NCBI GenBank assembly: GCA_002778455.1
Contig: PFCD01000005.1
Location: forward strand, 27,295-91,294
Source of the DNA: Candidatus Micrarchaeota archaeon CG10_big_fil_rev_8_21_14_0_10_45_29
GTDB lineage: Archaea; Micrarchaeota; Micrarchaeia; Anstonellales; Anstonellaceae
DNA length: 64,000 nt
Direction: 5' to 3'
Shown here: positions 36,901-44,634 of the stretch, piece after piece
How the letters are laid out: every line of letters begins with the position of its first letter
Position numbering within the stretch: position 1 is the first letter of the stretch
Made by a program: the position numbers and the translations under genes
The notes under the pieces: model-generated
Seen by the model: only the letters and a program-made list of their open reading frames with translations
Database searches by the model: none
What the model was told of the DNA's origin: nothing

Positions 36901-39404
36901 GAATGCGCCTTGTCACCCGCGCATCGCTTGAGGATGACCCCTCGCACAACTCGCTTTTGCGCTCATGGTATAAGGCAACAAACTTTGTAGAAAGGGTAAC
37001 GCGCGGAGGCATAAACGACCTTGACATGCGGTTGCAGGAATGGTATGCGTCCCAAACATATGCGCGCATGGTTCTCTCAACATATGAGAGCGACATGAAA
37101 AAAGGCATATTCTACTCTGATGAGACGCAAAAATCCCTCACCTCAAAAGAAGAGCTAAATGAAATGCGCAAACAGCAGATAGAGCTTATGAAAAACCCGC
37201 ACCTGGGCGCGGATGAGCGCGCACGCCTCTCCCGCCTCACCAATGTGGAAATTCCGGCGCAAATTACCGCTGTGCGCACAAATGAGCAGATGGCAAGAAA
37301 AATGCAGCGCGAACTTGGATGGGTTGACAGGCATCTTAAAAGCCTTGAGGTTTATGGCATGTTTTACAATGTGGCGGAAAACACCGTCATGAGAGACCCG
37401 CGCATCACATTCGGAAATTCATGGGGGCTGGGCCCTGCGCTGCAATCCGGTTACCACTCAGGGCAATTCGTAGGCGAGCACCCCCAGATGTGGGCAGGCT
37501 ACCATCTTCTTCCAGGGGACAGATTAATGAATTTCTTTGCGCGCCCCTCTTACTGGGCAGCATCCGCCTTTGCTCTTCACACCCGCACATTTTTCACAAA
37601 GATGACCGGCTATGCAACGGTTTATCACCAAGACCCTGAATACGGCTTTGACAAGCAGGGCGCCCCAAGCTCGCACGAGCCATCCGTAGTGGAAGCAATA
37701 CAATCCCTTTTCAAGCCAACCACAAGCTTTGACTGGCTATCGCGCACCTTTTTGCGCCCAATGGTGCGCCGCCCCTCCGACTACACCGATGAATTCGGCG
37801 TGCGCCTGCGCGAGGACAGTGTTGTGGGAATGCGCTATAGAATGCCCCTCTCATTCAAATTCTCTGACATTCAGGGAAAGAACGCCGATTCCTTTGGAAT
37901 AGATGATGCGCGCTTTAAGCAAATTGGCACAGGCGCCGCAGATGAGATGAGGCGAAGAAAATTCGGGCTCACATTCCGCGAGGAATTCATGATGTGGAAT
38001 AAGCGCTATGACGCGCAAATGCAGACAAGCTCGCACGAGATGATGGATTCGCTAAAATCCCACCTCGCATCCGCCACAAGTGCGCAGGAGAGGCAGATGA
38101 TACGCGCGCAAATGCAGGAAGTGCGCGACATTTACCACACAGCAGAGAGGGCGGCGTGGAAAATTCCTATTGTGCGCGACTTTGCGCGCCAAGGGTATTA
38201 TGCTGTGGAAAACCGCTCAGGCTATGACATAAACACAATCGGAGGAGTGCACCGTGGCTATGAATTATCAGGCCCATGGCACAAAACAATTGCAAAAGCG
38301 CCGATTCCGGGAATGATTTGGACTGATTGGGAAGGGCGCGCACAGCCATACGGCTATGTAACAAACACAATTTTCAACAATTTGCAGGATTCCGGAAAAA
38401 TAAAAGACAGCGGGCTTGCGCAAATGCTTCGCAACATCTCTCCTGAGAGGCGCGAGCTTGCATCAGCCTCATTTAGCGAGGAGGATGCAAACGATTATAT
38501 GCTAAAAAGCGGGCTGGGGCGCCACCTTGCCTCAGACTCCTTGCGAGACCTATACAAAAACGAAACCCCTGTCATCCTTGAGTTTGAAAAAGTTGAGCGG
38601 CAAAAGCAGCAATTCCAGTATTCAAACTCACCTTATATTTTCCCAATAGCCCCGGCGTATGTGCTTGCATACCAGATGTTTAAAAAATCCGCATATGGAA
38701 GAAGCCAGCCATGGTCATCAACTCAGGCGCGCCCCACAGACAGCGCAATAACTCCCCAGCAGGATGCAGAGCATGCGCAAATGATGCATGCAAGGCAAAT
38801 GGCTATCGCCTCTGCTTCACAAACCTACTCCTGCCCGGCGCACGGCATAACTTTGCAAACAGGGCAGCAATGCCCGCTTTGCGCAAGCAGCGAGGAAAGA
38901 AAGCTTCATGCCCAGGATTCGCGCCTAAAGCAGTCCGCAAGAAAATCCTACGAGCTTGCAAAAAACTGGGCTCTCTCTGCCGCCTCTTTGGGTGGCACTA
39001 TTCCCATCGGAAATTATAACCAATATTTCAACTCAGCCCGCTGCCCCCATCACGGCATTCCCTTTGAGAGGGGCACAGTATGCCCCATGTGCCTTGAAAA
39101 CCAGGTAAAAACAGTTGAGGGCTTCAGCCACGAGGCTGCGCGCGAATACCAGCGCAAGCTAAAAGATTATATGCGCGAGATAAACCGCACTGCCCGCGAC
39201 CGCCACCTTGATGAAGAGCAAAGAAACAAGGAAATATTGCGCCTTATGCGCGAGCGCGATGAATATGACAAATTCCAGCAAGGGCAAATAAGCCGCGACA
39301 AGCGCCTTGGCTACAGCGAATCCTATGTCTTTTTGCAAAACCAGATAAAAACGATTGCAGAGAACGACAAAAAATACCGCTACACTCTAAAATTTGAAAA
39401 ATAA
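33924..39404 (+). CDS. Giant single-pass membrane protein with two C-terminal zinc ribbons (1,826 aa)
   Basis: A signal peptide (ILALACLLILLSPLYAQA) is followed by an outside domain of about 170 residues containing an Ig-like segment (FYIDNETIPITDSTG...TDKNGRASCNIAY). One transmembrane helix lies near residues 198-215. About 1,600 residues should then be cytoplasmic, mostly helical and charged. Two near-identical zinc-ribbon motifs occur near residues 1637 (CPAHGITLQTGQQCPLC) and 1707 (CPHHGIPFERGTVCPMC), followed by a coiled coil. No Walker A motif is seen. The layout suits a scaffold or docking platform for the adjacent membrane complex. Start is a leaderless GTG. Confidence 0.85.
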   Translation: MKAQILALACLLILLSPLYAQAAQDTTSAASQALSTNFLDDQYSSNIQFDLSNFAIGGDMAINATYKEISLYNTGGIIDNKQSITTIKIAKKALVSFYIDNETIPITDSTGKPICQNLLTDKNGRASCNIAYAKNPSGAGALAIQSWPHPRPILIAKLHSSLENQKIKPSMASIPLWTKDSYNPVIFRAFSSAINGQSIFLCIPIIVVFGLLLASMQYHGHNPLSLFDITVPRMPNIKKVRMKSPAVPVHLAMKGRLSARLMGRTEKGISSQITSLYKKNKKDSRNIKKEIDALFPRRKIVRKAGAFGKEEAYQAALARLKKLIDESGASEKDRNRAYANARRLMEVREVLALDDKVTGAARGGQYKHPGKINPVIDYAATRLAKPWKLIPSIAKQEWADNLPGLPYVERAGIVAQGWLAGRAGNLRMRRSLYKSLAAESALALGLASRESKFIKANIFEEKKLGEIPRIVEKMRQESYQLARALMDEHLRTLTLGIVLRQKNKDGAPELLMDKKSLEYVKKLEQQIRAEIERKVASGQILKEFAEYYFKEKMMIQLADYIKKNNISLQDVTGQALSKQELQDFLVSAKLYATKVRELLVEDGLSAGGGRYPDLTSEQAKRMDPNQVYRRYTELIGILDNISKDTLGKGRLPLVMLGHDLAEIFGKAVDMRRLRGEISADDATKMQLIRVYMETELVKKQLYDYIISNRSLASMDKPQLEPLLGSGLLNSKWLKALEDATKMQKVLEPLNYTLRGEAASRNFLTSFYAHDTPYAVELEKNKIRVLRELFTYQFDRGFEDLFKNYDLQVSKNLMTYHSMKSLISHYMDGAQWNAENYNAWLKKGATYGDIRKGVWIIDANHNILPFASGFKFDGQGRAAEAYAKFKNGHLTYDHTTFGLMGSDYAQRPINATLMFKNPQGNWKAGTSADAQTDKILTQLKQYHFALSSSTYGGKLLFSGYSSDGKTPAGIQEAGLSRKDIMKNIETLQKSLGERMRLVTRASLEDDPSHNSLLRSWYKATNFVERVTRGGINDLDMRLQEWYASQTYARMVLSTYESDMKKGIFYSDETQKSLTSKEELNEMRKQQIELMKNPHLGADERARLSRLTNVEIPAQITAVRTNEQMARKMQRELGWVDRHLKSLEVYGMFYNVAENTVMRDPRITFGNSWGLGPALQSGYHSGQFVGEHPQMWAGYHLLPGDRLMNFFARPSYWAASAFALHTRTFFTKMTGYATVYHQDPEYGFDKQGAPSSHEPSVVEAIQSLFKPTTSFDWLSRTFLRPMVRRPSDYTDEFGVRLREDSVVGMRYRMPLSFKFSDIQGKNADSFGIDDARFKQIGTGAADEMRRRKFGLTFREEFMMWNKRYDAQMQTSSHEMMDSLKSHLASATSAQERQMIRAQMQEVRDIYHTAERAAWKIPIVRDFARQGYYAVENRSGYDINTIGGVHRGYELSGPWHKTIAKAPIPGMIWTDWEGRAQPYGYVTNTIFNNLQDSGKIKDSGLAQMLRNISPERRELASASFSEEDANDYMLKSGLGRHLASDSLRDLYKNETPVILEFEKVERQKQQFQYSNSPYIFPIAPAYVLAYQMFKKSAYGRSQPWSSTQARPTDSAITPQQDAEHAQMMHARQMAIASASQTYSCPAHGITLQTGQQCPLCASSEERKLHAQDSRLKQSARKSYELAKNWALSAASLGGTIPIGNYNQYFNSARCPHHGIPFERGTVCPMCLENQVKTVEGFSHEAAREYQRKLKDYMREINRTARDRHLDEEQRNKEILRLMRERDEYDKFQQGQISRDKRLGYSESYVFLQNQIKTIAENDKKYRYTLKFEK

Positions 39405-39436
39405 GCTTAATAAAAGCCAACCGCCAAACTTTTTAC

Positions 39437-42364
39437 ATGAAAAACGCGCTATTTATAGCTTTGGCATTGTTTTGCATTATCCTTCTTTTCGGATGCATAC
39501 ATCCGGGCACACTGGGCGCCCAAGACCGCTTTAATTCCAAAACAACAATTAATGTCTCGCAAAAAACAAATCTTGAGCCTGCATCAGATTCCGCCACACC
39601 CTGCACCTGCATGATATGCTCTCAGGAAGAGCCATCTATTTTTGATGAGATTTGGTATGCATTAGGAATACAGGATAAATTAATAGAAAATGATTTGCAG
39701 GGCGCCAACTGCTATTTTGAAGCATGCAACTCCTCAATTTACGCCTCTCTTCTCTCAGAATTTGATGCGGGAAAAGGGGTATGGGCGCAGTGCCCGCAAG
39801 ACGCCTCCTCTTCCTCTTCAGGCAATTCGCAAAACAAATATGATGATAAGGTATGCGCCCCCCGCTACTTTATGCTGGGGCAGGGCGCCTCTTCCGCAGA
39901 ATTTTCCCTTGCACAAAGATATTGCTCAGGACGGCTTAACATGCCGATAATTTGGGCATATTCCAAGGACGGCAAGGAGCCGCCCAAGCCCCCCTCTCCC
40001 CAAACCTTAATGTGCCATCTCTCAAAAAGCCAGATGCCTTTTGTAATATGGTATAGCAACGCCGAGCATATTGATGATGAGGCATACAAAAAAATGGTTG
40101 ACTCTTACAATGATGCAACAGATGACCCGCCAACAGAAGGGCCGATAATGCTAAGCACAGAGGCTTTGCTTGAGCCTTACAAAACAAACGCAAAAGGCGA
40201 GAAATTCCTTAACATTCAAATGCTTGAGAAAGTGCGCGCGCAAATAGATTACACTGCCCTCAACTGCCCCTCCTGCATTCCCGTGCTTGCCCTCAAGCCA
40301 ACCTTTACAACCGACGGCTTGCCTGATTTGTGCCCAATAGACTATTTCCTGCGCTTTAACACCTCTCTTGCGGATTTGGGGGGAGACCCGCTCAACTGCT
40401 CATCAAAATACGAGAACCCGTCCCAATATTCCTCACGCCCCGCAACCCGCGAGAATTACCTAAAAAAAATAGGGGCAATCGGAATAGCTTTTATTGCAAA
40501 TGAAAACGCAAACCTCACCACCTGCACCCCTATGTATGATATCGCGCGCCATCTGCGCTATTCTGATGAGCTTTTATTGCATTACCACTCTCCTTCTGTT
40601 TGGTATGCAGTCGGAATTTCCCCAGGCGCCACAAACACCCCCAACTGCGCATTTAGCGAGGCGGAAGTGGCGGATGCGTATAGCTTTTTGATGGCAGGAA
40701 TACCCGGCTTTGTCGCAAGCGGGGTAATAGGCGTCTCGCCCTACACATTTCTTTCCTCAACCGCGCCTCTTCCATGCAAAAGCCAGCTCTCTTACGGCTC
40801 TTTAGACTATGCCGCTTTCTCCTCAATAGGGGCAAATAAAAAATTCACCACTTTGCAAGGGGCTCAAATAAACTCAACAAAAGTATTTTTCAAAAACGAC
40901 ACACACCTCTCTTTTCAGGATGAATTTTCAAACTACTATATCGCATATTATGATGAGCCAACATTCTCCTTTATGCTCAACCTCACAGGATGCAACTTCG
41001 GCTTTAGGCAAACTGACGGCTCTATGCAAAACCTCACCTCTTTCTCCTGGTTTTCTGCCTGCCAGCTATACTTTACAAACAACGCGCCCCTATTTGAGGC
41101 AGACATATCCTCAATTTCGCAAATTCGCGCAGGCACCCAAATAAAGCCAAAAATAGGCGGGCTTCCCTCTTTGCAGGTGCTCTCAATAAATTCCTCCGAG
41201 GACGGGCACGTAATATTTTTCTCAGGGGACAAGCGCTATTCTGCCAAAAAGGACGGCGAGCGCATAATGATATATGACATGCCTCGGCTCAACTACTCCC
41301 AGCAGCCGCTGATGTTTTCCACAAATTCCGTAGGCTCCACCTGCGCTCCCTTTGAATCCGGCAAAATGCTTTATTATACCTCCCTCTCCCGCCCATCCGA
41401 TTTCGGGCAATACGGCATCAGCCCGCCGCAAAGCCCGCAAGAGCTTGAAAAAATAGCCGCCTTGCAGTGCGGAGGCTGCCTCTCATCAGTTCCAATGCCG
41501 TTTAATTTCTGCAGTATTTTATCTGACATCGGCACGGTTTCATTTCCCAAAGATGCCTGCACCCAATACCCTGAAATGGATATCTCGTTTATTTCCCACA
41601 GCCTTGACCCAATACTTATGCGCGCCATTTCCGTGGGCGAGGGAAGCCGCCTTGGAAGGCAAAGCTCTGAGCCAAGCCCGAATGCCCCTGCATGCACCAT
41701 AAGCCCAACTGATAGGAGCGACTGGTGCGGCAACAAGACTCAAAAGCAGCCTTCCAACCTTGCAAAATTTGAATATCCTTATTGCACCGGAATAGAGCAA
41801 AAGGCGCAAAATATAGTAACCGCCTATGGCGGCATTTGCGCCCTTGGGCTTATGCAATGCATAAAGCCCCCATCTGATGACTACAATCCATTCAACCCCG
41901 TGGATTCAGCCGATTGCGGCTCCTACGAATTCAAGGAAAAGGCGGGGAGGTATGACAGCTATTTGAAAATTTTGCAAAATATGCGCGCCTCAAACCCCTC
42001 AATAGATGCCTTCAATCCCAAAAAGGGCGGAATAGGCGCAAATGAAATTGAGTGGTATGCGGCATGGATAGCGGCTTACCGCTACAGCGGAATGAGGGTT
42101 GTTAATGAGGCGCTTATAAGAAATTACGCGCAGCAGGATTCAGGCGACAACATAGTAAAATACGTGCACAGGGAAACAGTTAGCTATTGCGCGGATTTGA
42201 GGCAAAAGGACCCGAAAGCCGACTGTTACCCCTTCTACGGCACAAAAGCAATCCTTCTTTACAACGAGGCAATCTCTGTGTGCTCCAACGGCTGCCCCCA
42301 CCAAACATGCGAGGCACTGGCTGAAGGGGATGATGGCTACGAGGATGAAACCTACCTTGATTAA
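39437..42364 (+). CDS. Large Cys-rich lipoprotein with C-terminal lysozyme/SLT-like domain
   Basis: The N-terminus is a lipoprotein signal (ALALFCIILLFGCIHPG). The mature 955 residues carry more than 30 Cys and many sequons, so it is an extracytoplasmic, disulfide-rich protein. The C-terminal 250 residues show the order of a lytic transglycosylase: DPILMRAISVGEGSR with candidate catalytic Glu near 732, GICALGLMQCIKPP with the hallmark GLMQ near 805, then FNPKKGGIGANEIEWYAAWIAAYRYSG like the late SLT repeat helices. The Glu-to-GLMQ distance is longer than usual, because of a Cys-rich insert. Its TATA box (CTTAATAAAA, 26 nt upstream) overlaps the end of the giant gene. Confidence 0.78.
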   Translation: MKNALFIALALFCIILLFGCIHPGTLGAQDRFNSKTTINVSQKTNLEPASDSATPCTCMICSQEEPSIFDEIWYALGIQDKLIENDLQGANCYFEACNSSIYASLLSEFDAGKGVWAQCPQDASSSSSGNSQNKYDDKVCAPRYFMLGQGASSAEFSLAQRYCSGRLNMPIIWAYSKDGKEPPKPPSPQTLMCHLSKSQMPFVIWYSNAEHIDDEAYKKMVDSYNDATDDPPTEGPIMLSTEALLEPYKTNAKGEKFLNIQMLEKVRAQIDYTALNCPSCIPVLALKPTFTTDGLPDLCPIDYFLRFNTSLADLGGDPLNCSSKYENPSQYSSRPATRENYLKKIGAIGIAFIANENANLTTCTPMYDIARHLRYSDELLLHYHSPSVWYAVGISPGATNTPNCAFSEAEVADAYSFLMAGIPGFVASGVIGVSPYTFLSSTAPLPCKSQLSYGSLDYAAFSSIGANKKFTTLQGAQINSTKVFFKNDTHLSFQDEFSNYYIAYYDEPTFSFMLNLTGCNFGFRQTDGSMQNLTSFSWFSACQLYFTNNAPLFEADISSISQIRAGTQIKPKIGGLPSLQVLSINSSEDGHVIFFSGDKRYSAKKDGERIMIYDMPRLNYSQQPLMFSTNSVGSTCAPFESGKMLYYTSLSRPSDFGQYGISPPQSPQELEKIAALQCGGCLSSVPMPFNFCSILSDIGTVSFPKDACTQYPEMDISFISHSLDPILMRAISVGEGSRLGRQSSEPSPNAPACTISPTDRSDWCGNKTQKQPSNLAKFEYPYCTGIEQKAQNIVTAYGGICALGLMQCIKPPSDDYNPFNPVDSADCGSYEFKEKAGRYDSYLKILQNMRASNPSIDAFNPKKGGIGANEIEWYAAWIAAYRYSGMRVVNEALIRNYAQQDSGDNIVKYVHRETVSYCADLRQKDPKADCYPFYGTKAILLYNEAISVCSNGCPHQTCEALAEGDDGYEDETYLD

Positions 42365-42378
42365 CCTAAACCGCAGGG

Positions 42379-42396
42379 AGGGGCGCAAATGCCCCT
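42379..42396 (+). terminator. Short hairpin after the lipoprotein gene
   Basis: AGGGGC-GCAAAT-GCCCCT lies 15 nt after the stop codon and just before the next TATA box (CATTATAAAT, 42400-42409). It may end the upstream transcript or insulate the next promoter. Confidence 0.4.
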
Positions 42397-42429
42397 ATGC
42401 ATTATAAATTTCCCCGCCCTTCTTTTTTC

Positions 42430-43455
42430 ATGCTTTTGTTTCAAAGCACCCAATACGCTTCCAACACCAGGCTTTTTTCCAAAGAAGCGCTTGAAATTAT
42501 AAAATCAACTTTTAGCTACTGCGAGCTAAACTCTTATTACAAAAGCGTCTTTGGCACAACAATTTCAATAATAGTGTCTGAAAACAGGGCGCAAAGCGGA
42601 ATGGATTACAAAGACAACCGCCTCATAATAAATATGGGTTATTTCAATTCAGCAAAAGAAAACCCGCTAAAATTCACCCTCGAAGCGATAAAAACCATGC
42701 AGGCAGCAAGGAAAAACAGCTCAAAAACAAAATGCACTCCCCTCTCAAAAGAGGAAAATAATGCATTTGAGCGCTCAATAAAAACCATCGAAAGAAAAAT
42801 AATGCTAAAAGAAACCATTCCAATAAAAATAGAGCAGGAAGGAAAATACACAAAAAGCAAAATATTCATCTCACAAAAATATGTTGACGCATACAAAAAA
42901 CTAAAGAATAAGGAAAACCTCTCTTTGGAAGCATTTACATACGCCTATTCCATTTACGAGGGCGCAACGGACGCGGGGAAAGCAAAAAAAGGAAAATTCC
43001 TTCTTGAGGACCTTAACAAAAATTCCAAAGAAAAGCGCTTTTACCTCATAAACACAAATACAATGGAAGTGGAGCACTCCTGCAATTCCGCCCACGGCTT
43101 TGCAAGCGACAAAAACAAAGACGGCTGGGTGGACTCCGTCTCAAACAAAAAGGGCTCATACAAATCCTCCTCAGGCGCATACATCCTAAAAAAAGGAAAA
43201 AACGAGAAATTCGGGCATTTCTGGATGCCTGCCGGAATTTCCACCACCAACTACAATTCAATAGAGCGGGGCACTTGGCTGCATTATTTGAGGGGAAACT
43301 ACAGCGGCGGATGCCACACCATAAAAGTGGAGGACGCGAAAAAAATAGGGCTTGCCCTAAAGGATTACTCTGCCCCGGCAAGCAACTGGGAAGGCTATCT
43401 CTTTATCTCATATTATGATAAAAAAGTGCAAAACTCTTATAAAAAGAAGCAATAA
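42430..43455 (+). CDS. L,D-transpeptidase-like (YkuD_2-type) protein
   Basis: The C-terminal half has the pattern of the murein L,D-transpeptidase family: RFYLINTNTMEVEHSCNSAHGF, GSYKSSSGAYILKKG, GHFWMPAG, and the catalytic SGGCHTI with Cys 295 and His 296. In bacteria this Cys links peptidoglycan stem peptides. The N-terminal 190 residues are helical, Lys-rich and unrecognised. I choose ATG 42430 since CATTATAAAT is centred 25 nt upstream; the ORF-track ATG 42397 precedes that box. From this start no clear signal peptide is visible, which is odd for a wall enzyme. Archaea lack murein, so the substrate is unknown. Confidence 0.72.
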   Translation: MLLFQSTQYASNTRLFSKEALEIIKSTFSYCELNSYYKSVFGTTISIIVSENRAQSGMDYKDNRLIINMGYFNSAKENPLKFTLEAIKTMQAARKNSSKTKCTPLSKEENNAFERSIKTIERKIMLKETIPIKIEQEGKYTKSKIFISQKYVDAYKKLKNKENLSLEAFTYAYSIYEGATDAGKAKKGKFLLEDLNKNSKEKRFYLINTNTMEVEHSCNSAHGFASDKNKDGWVDSVSNKKGSYKSSSGAYILKKGKNEKFGHFWMPAGISTTNYNSIERGTWLHYLRGNYSGGCHTIKVEDAKKIGLALKDYSAPASNWEGYLFISYYDKKVQNSYKKKQ

Positions 43456-43529
43456 AACGCAACAAAAATAAATTAACGCAAATTAAAATTAAAGAAATTT
43501 ATTTTAAAAAATAAGAAAAAAAAGGCAAA

Positions 43530-43964
43530 CTAGTTTCGCGCAGAAACTTCCATCGCCTTTTTCTGGCTTCTTTGCATAGACATTGTTTCCATGTTTCTCC
43601 AGTAGTCTTTCGGGAAATGCCTTCCCCTATCAAACATGTTCTTCTCATATGTCTTTGCGCCAAGCGCCTTTATTACCTGAACAGTAACTTTCTCTGTGTC
43701 AAAGTCCTTGCATGAGAAAATGTCAAAGCTCACATACCCCACTTCCGGGAAAGTGTGTATTGCAATGTGCGACTGGGCAATCAATACCACTCCGGTCACG
43801 CCCCAGTCTTTCGGGCTCTCATATCTGAATGTATTGGGAGGCATTATTTTGTCCATCCCTATTTTTTTCGGCAATTTATCAAGAAAATTATGAATATATT
43901 CAACGCTTCCGATTTTATTCTTGTCACACCCGTACATGTCAAGAGTCAAATGAGGTCCAAACAT
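43530..43964 (-). CDS. speD: S-adenosylmethionine decarboxylase family protein (pyruvoyl type)
   Basis: Small archaeal/bacterial class Ib enzyme, 144 residues. The self-cleavage site is in QSHIAIHTFPE (Ser 65 becomes the pyruvoyl group), and FDIFSC supplies the catalytic Cys 85. In well-studied AdoMetDCs the residue before the serine is Glu (ESH); here it is Gln. SpeD homologs in several bacterial and archaeal lineages have switched to arginine or ornithine decarboxylation, so the substrate should not be assumed. The ATG at 43964 follows GGAGG by 11 nt, with a promoter at GCTTATAAATT near 44031 on the minus strand. Confidence 0.85.
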   Translation of the reverse strand: MFGPHLTLDMYGCDKNKIGSVEYIHNFLDKLPKKIGMDKIMPPNTFRYESPKDWGVTGVVLIAQSHIAIHTFPEVGYVSFDIFSCKDFDTEKVTVQVIKALGAKTYEKNMFDRGRHFPKDYWRNMETMSMQRSQKKAMEVSARN

Positions 43965-43985
43965 TTCCCATCAATTCCTCCAAAC

Positions 43986-44002
43986 GCATTGCTTTGCAAT
44001 GC
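43986..44002 (-). promoter_or_regulatory. Perfect hairpin in the speD leader
   Basis: GCATTGC-TTT-GCAATGC, a 7-bp stem with 3-nt loop, ends about 10 nt upstream of the GGAGG ribosome site on the minus strand and downstream of the predicted transcription start. It could modulate initiation. Confidence 0.45.
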
Positions 44003-44067
44003 TATTGTTTTTTTACATCACCGCGAATTTATAAGCTTATCGTTTTTTTTAAACAAATAGGGGTTTT

Positions 44068-44245
44068 TTAGCCCTTTTTGCCCAATTAAAACAGCTTAAA
44101 ACCATTCTAACCAAATTCAGGGCGTCTATAACCCTTCTAATCAAAAGGGGGCAGTTTATAACCTGAATAAGCGAATTCAATCCACTCTTAGCCCTGTTTA
44201 TCCAAAAACGCCGTTTTATAGCTTATCATTTTACACATAAAGCCA
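44068..44245. repeat. Degenerate 30-nt tandem repeat upstream of speD
   Basis: Five to six diverged units of 28-31 nt begin at about 44068, 44097, 44127, 44157, 44188 and 44217. Each starts TTAGCC or TATAACC/TAAAACC and continues with a C/T-rich then A-rich part, for example TATAACCCTTCTAATCAAAA and TAAAACCATTCTAACCAAAT. They fill the gap between the Pop5 gene and the speD promoter. No ORF crosses them. Confidence 0.6.
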
Positions 44246-44260
44246 TAAAATAAAAATTAT

Positions 44261-44602
44261 TCAACGTTTTCTTCTCTTAGGCTTTTTAATGCCTTGCTTT
44301 TCGCACAGCGCCCGCAGCGTCCCTGAAACCCTTAGCACTTTCAGGCGAATTTTCTCCCCGTCAATGTGATTGCAAAGCGCAAGCGCGGCGCAAATTCTCT
44401 CCTCTTCCCCGCGCACGCACCTTATTATCACATTCTCTTTTTCTGCAGAAATTACTCTTGCCCCGCTCTGAAAAATCCCCAAAGTTCCCAACGAAGATAA
44501 AAGATATTTCTGCGCAATCGCCTTTATTTCCTCTGCGCAATTTTGTTTGCCTGCATATTTTGCAAGCACATACCTATAATTTTCCCTCAAAGTTGATTTC
44601 AT
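44261..44602 (-). CDS. rnp2: RNase P protein component 2 (Pop5/Rpp14 family)
   Basis: Protein subunit of archaeal RNase P, which matures tRNA 5' ends. LRENYRYVLAKY at the N-terminus, ARVISAEKENVIIRCVRGEEERICAALALCN in the middle and KVLRVSGTLRALCEK near the end match Pop5. It is 113 residues with a basic tail (KKPKRRKR). It forms a functional pair with Rpp30, whose gene lies 32 nt upstream on the same strand, so the two are probably co-transcribed. Confidence 0.92.
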   Translation of the reverse strand: MKSTLRENYRYVLAKYAGKQNCAEEIKAIAQKYLLSSLGTLGIFQSGARVISAEKENVIIRCVRGEEERICAALALCNHIDGEKIRLKVLRVSGTLRALCEKQGIKKPKRRKR

Positions 44603-44634
44603 AATTTCTCATCCCGCATTTTCCACACTATCTT

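Noticed and set aside
25353-43455. Full type IV secretion or conjugation system
   Set aside because: No VirB4, VirD4 or relaxase is present in the window and the membrane proteins are not confirmed VirB6 relatives, so only the weaker proposal is kept.
43965-44260. Known riboswitch upstream of speD
   Set aside because: The repeats lie upstream of the predicted transcription start, and the only leader structure is one small hairpin that matches no class I recognise.
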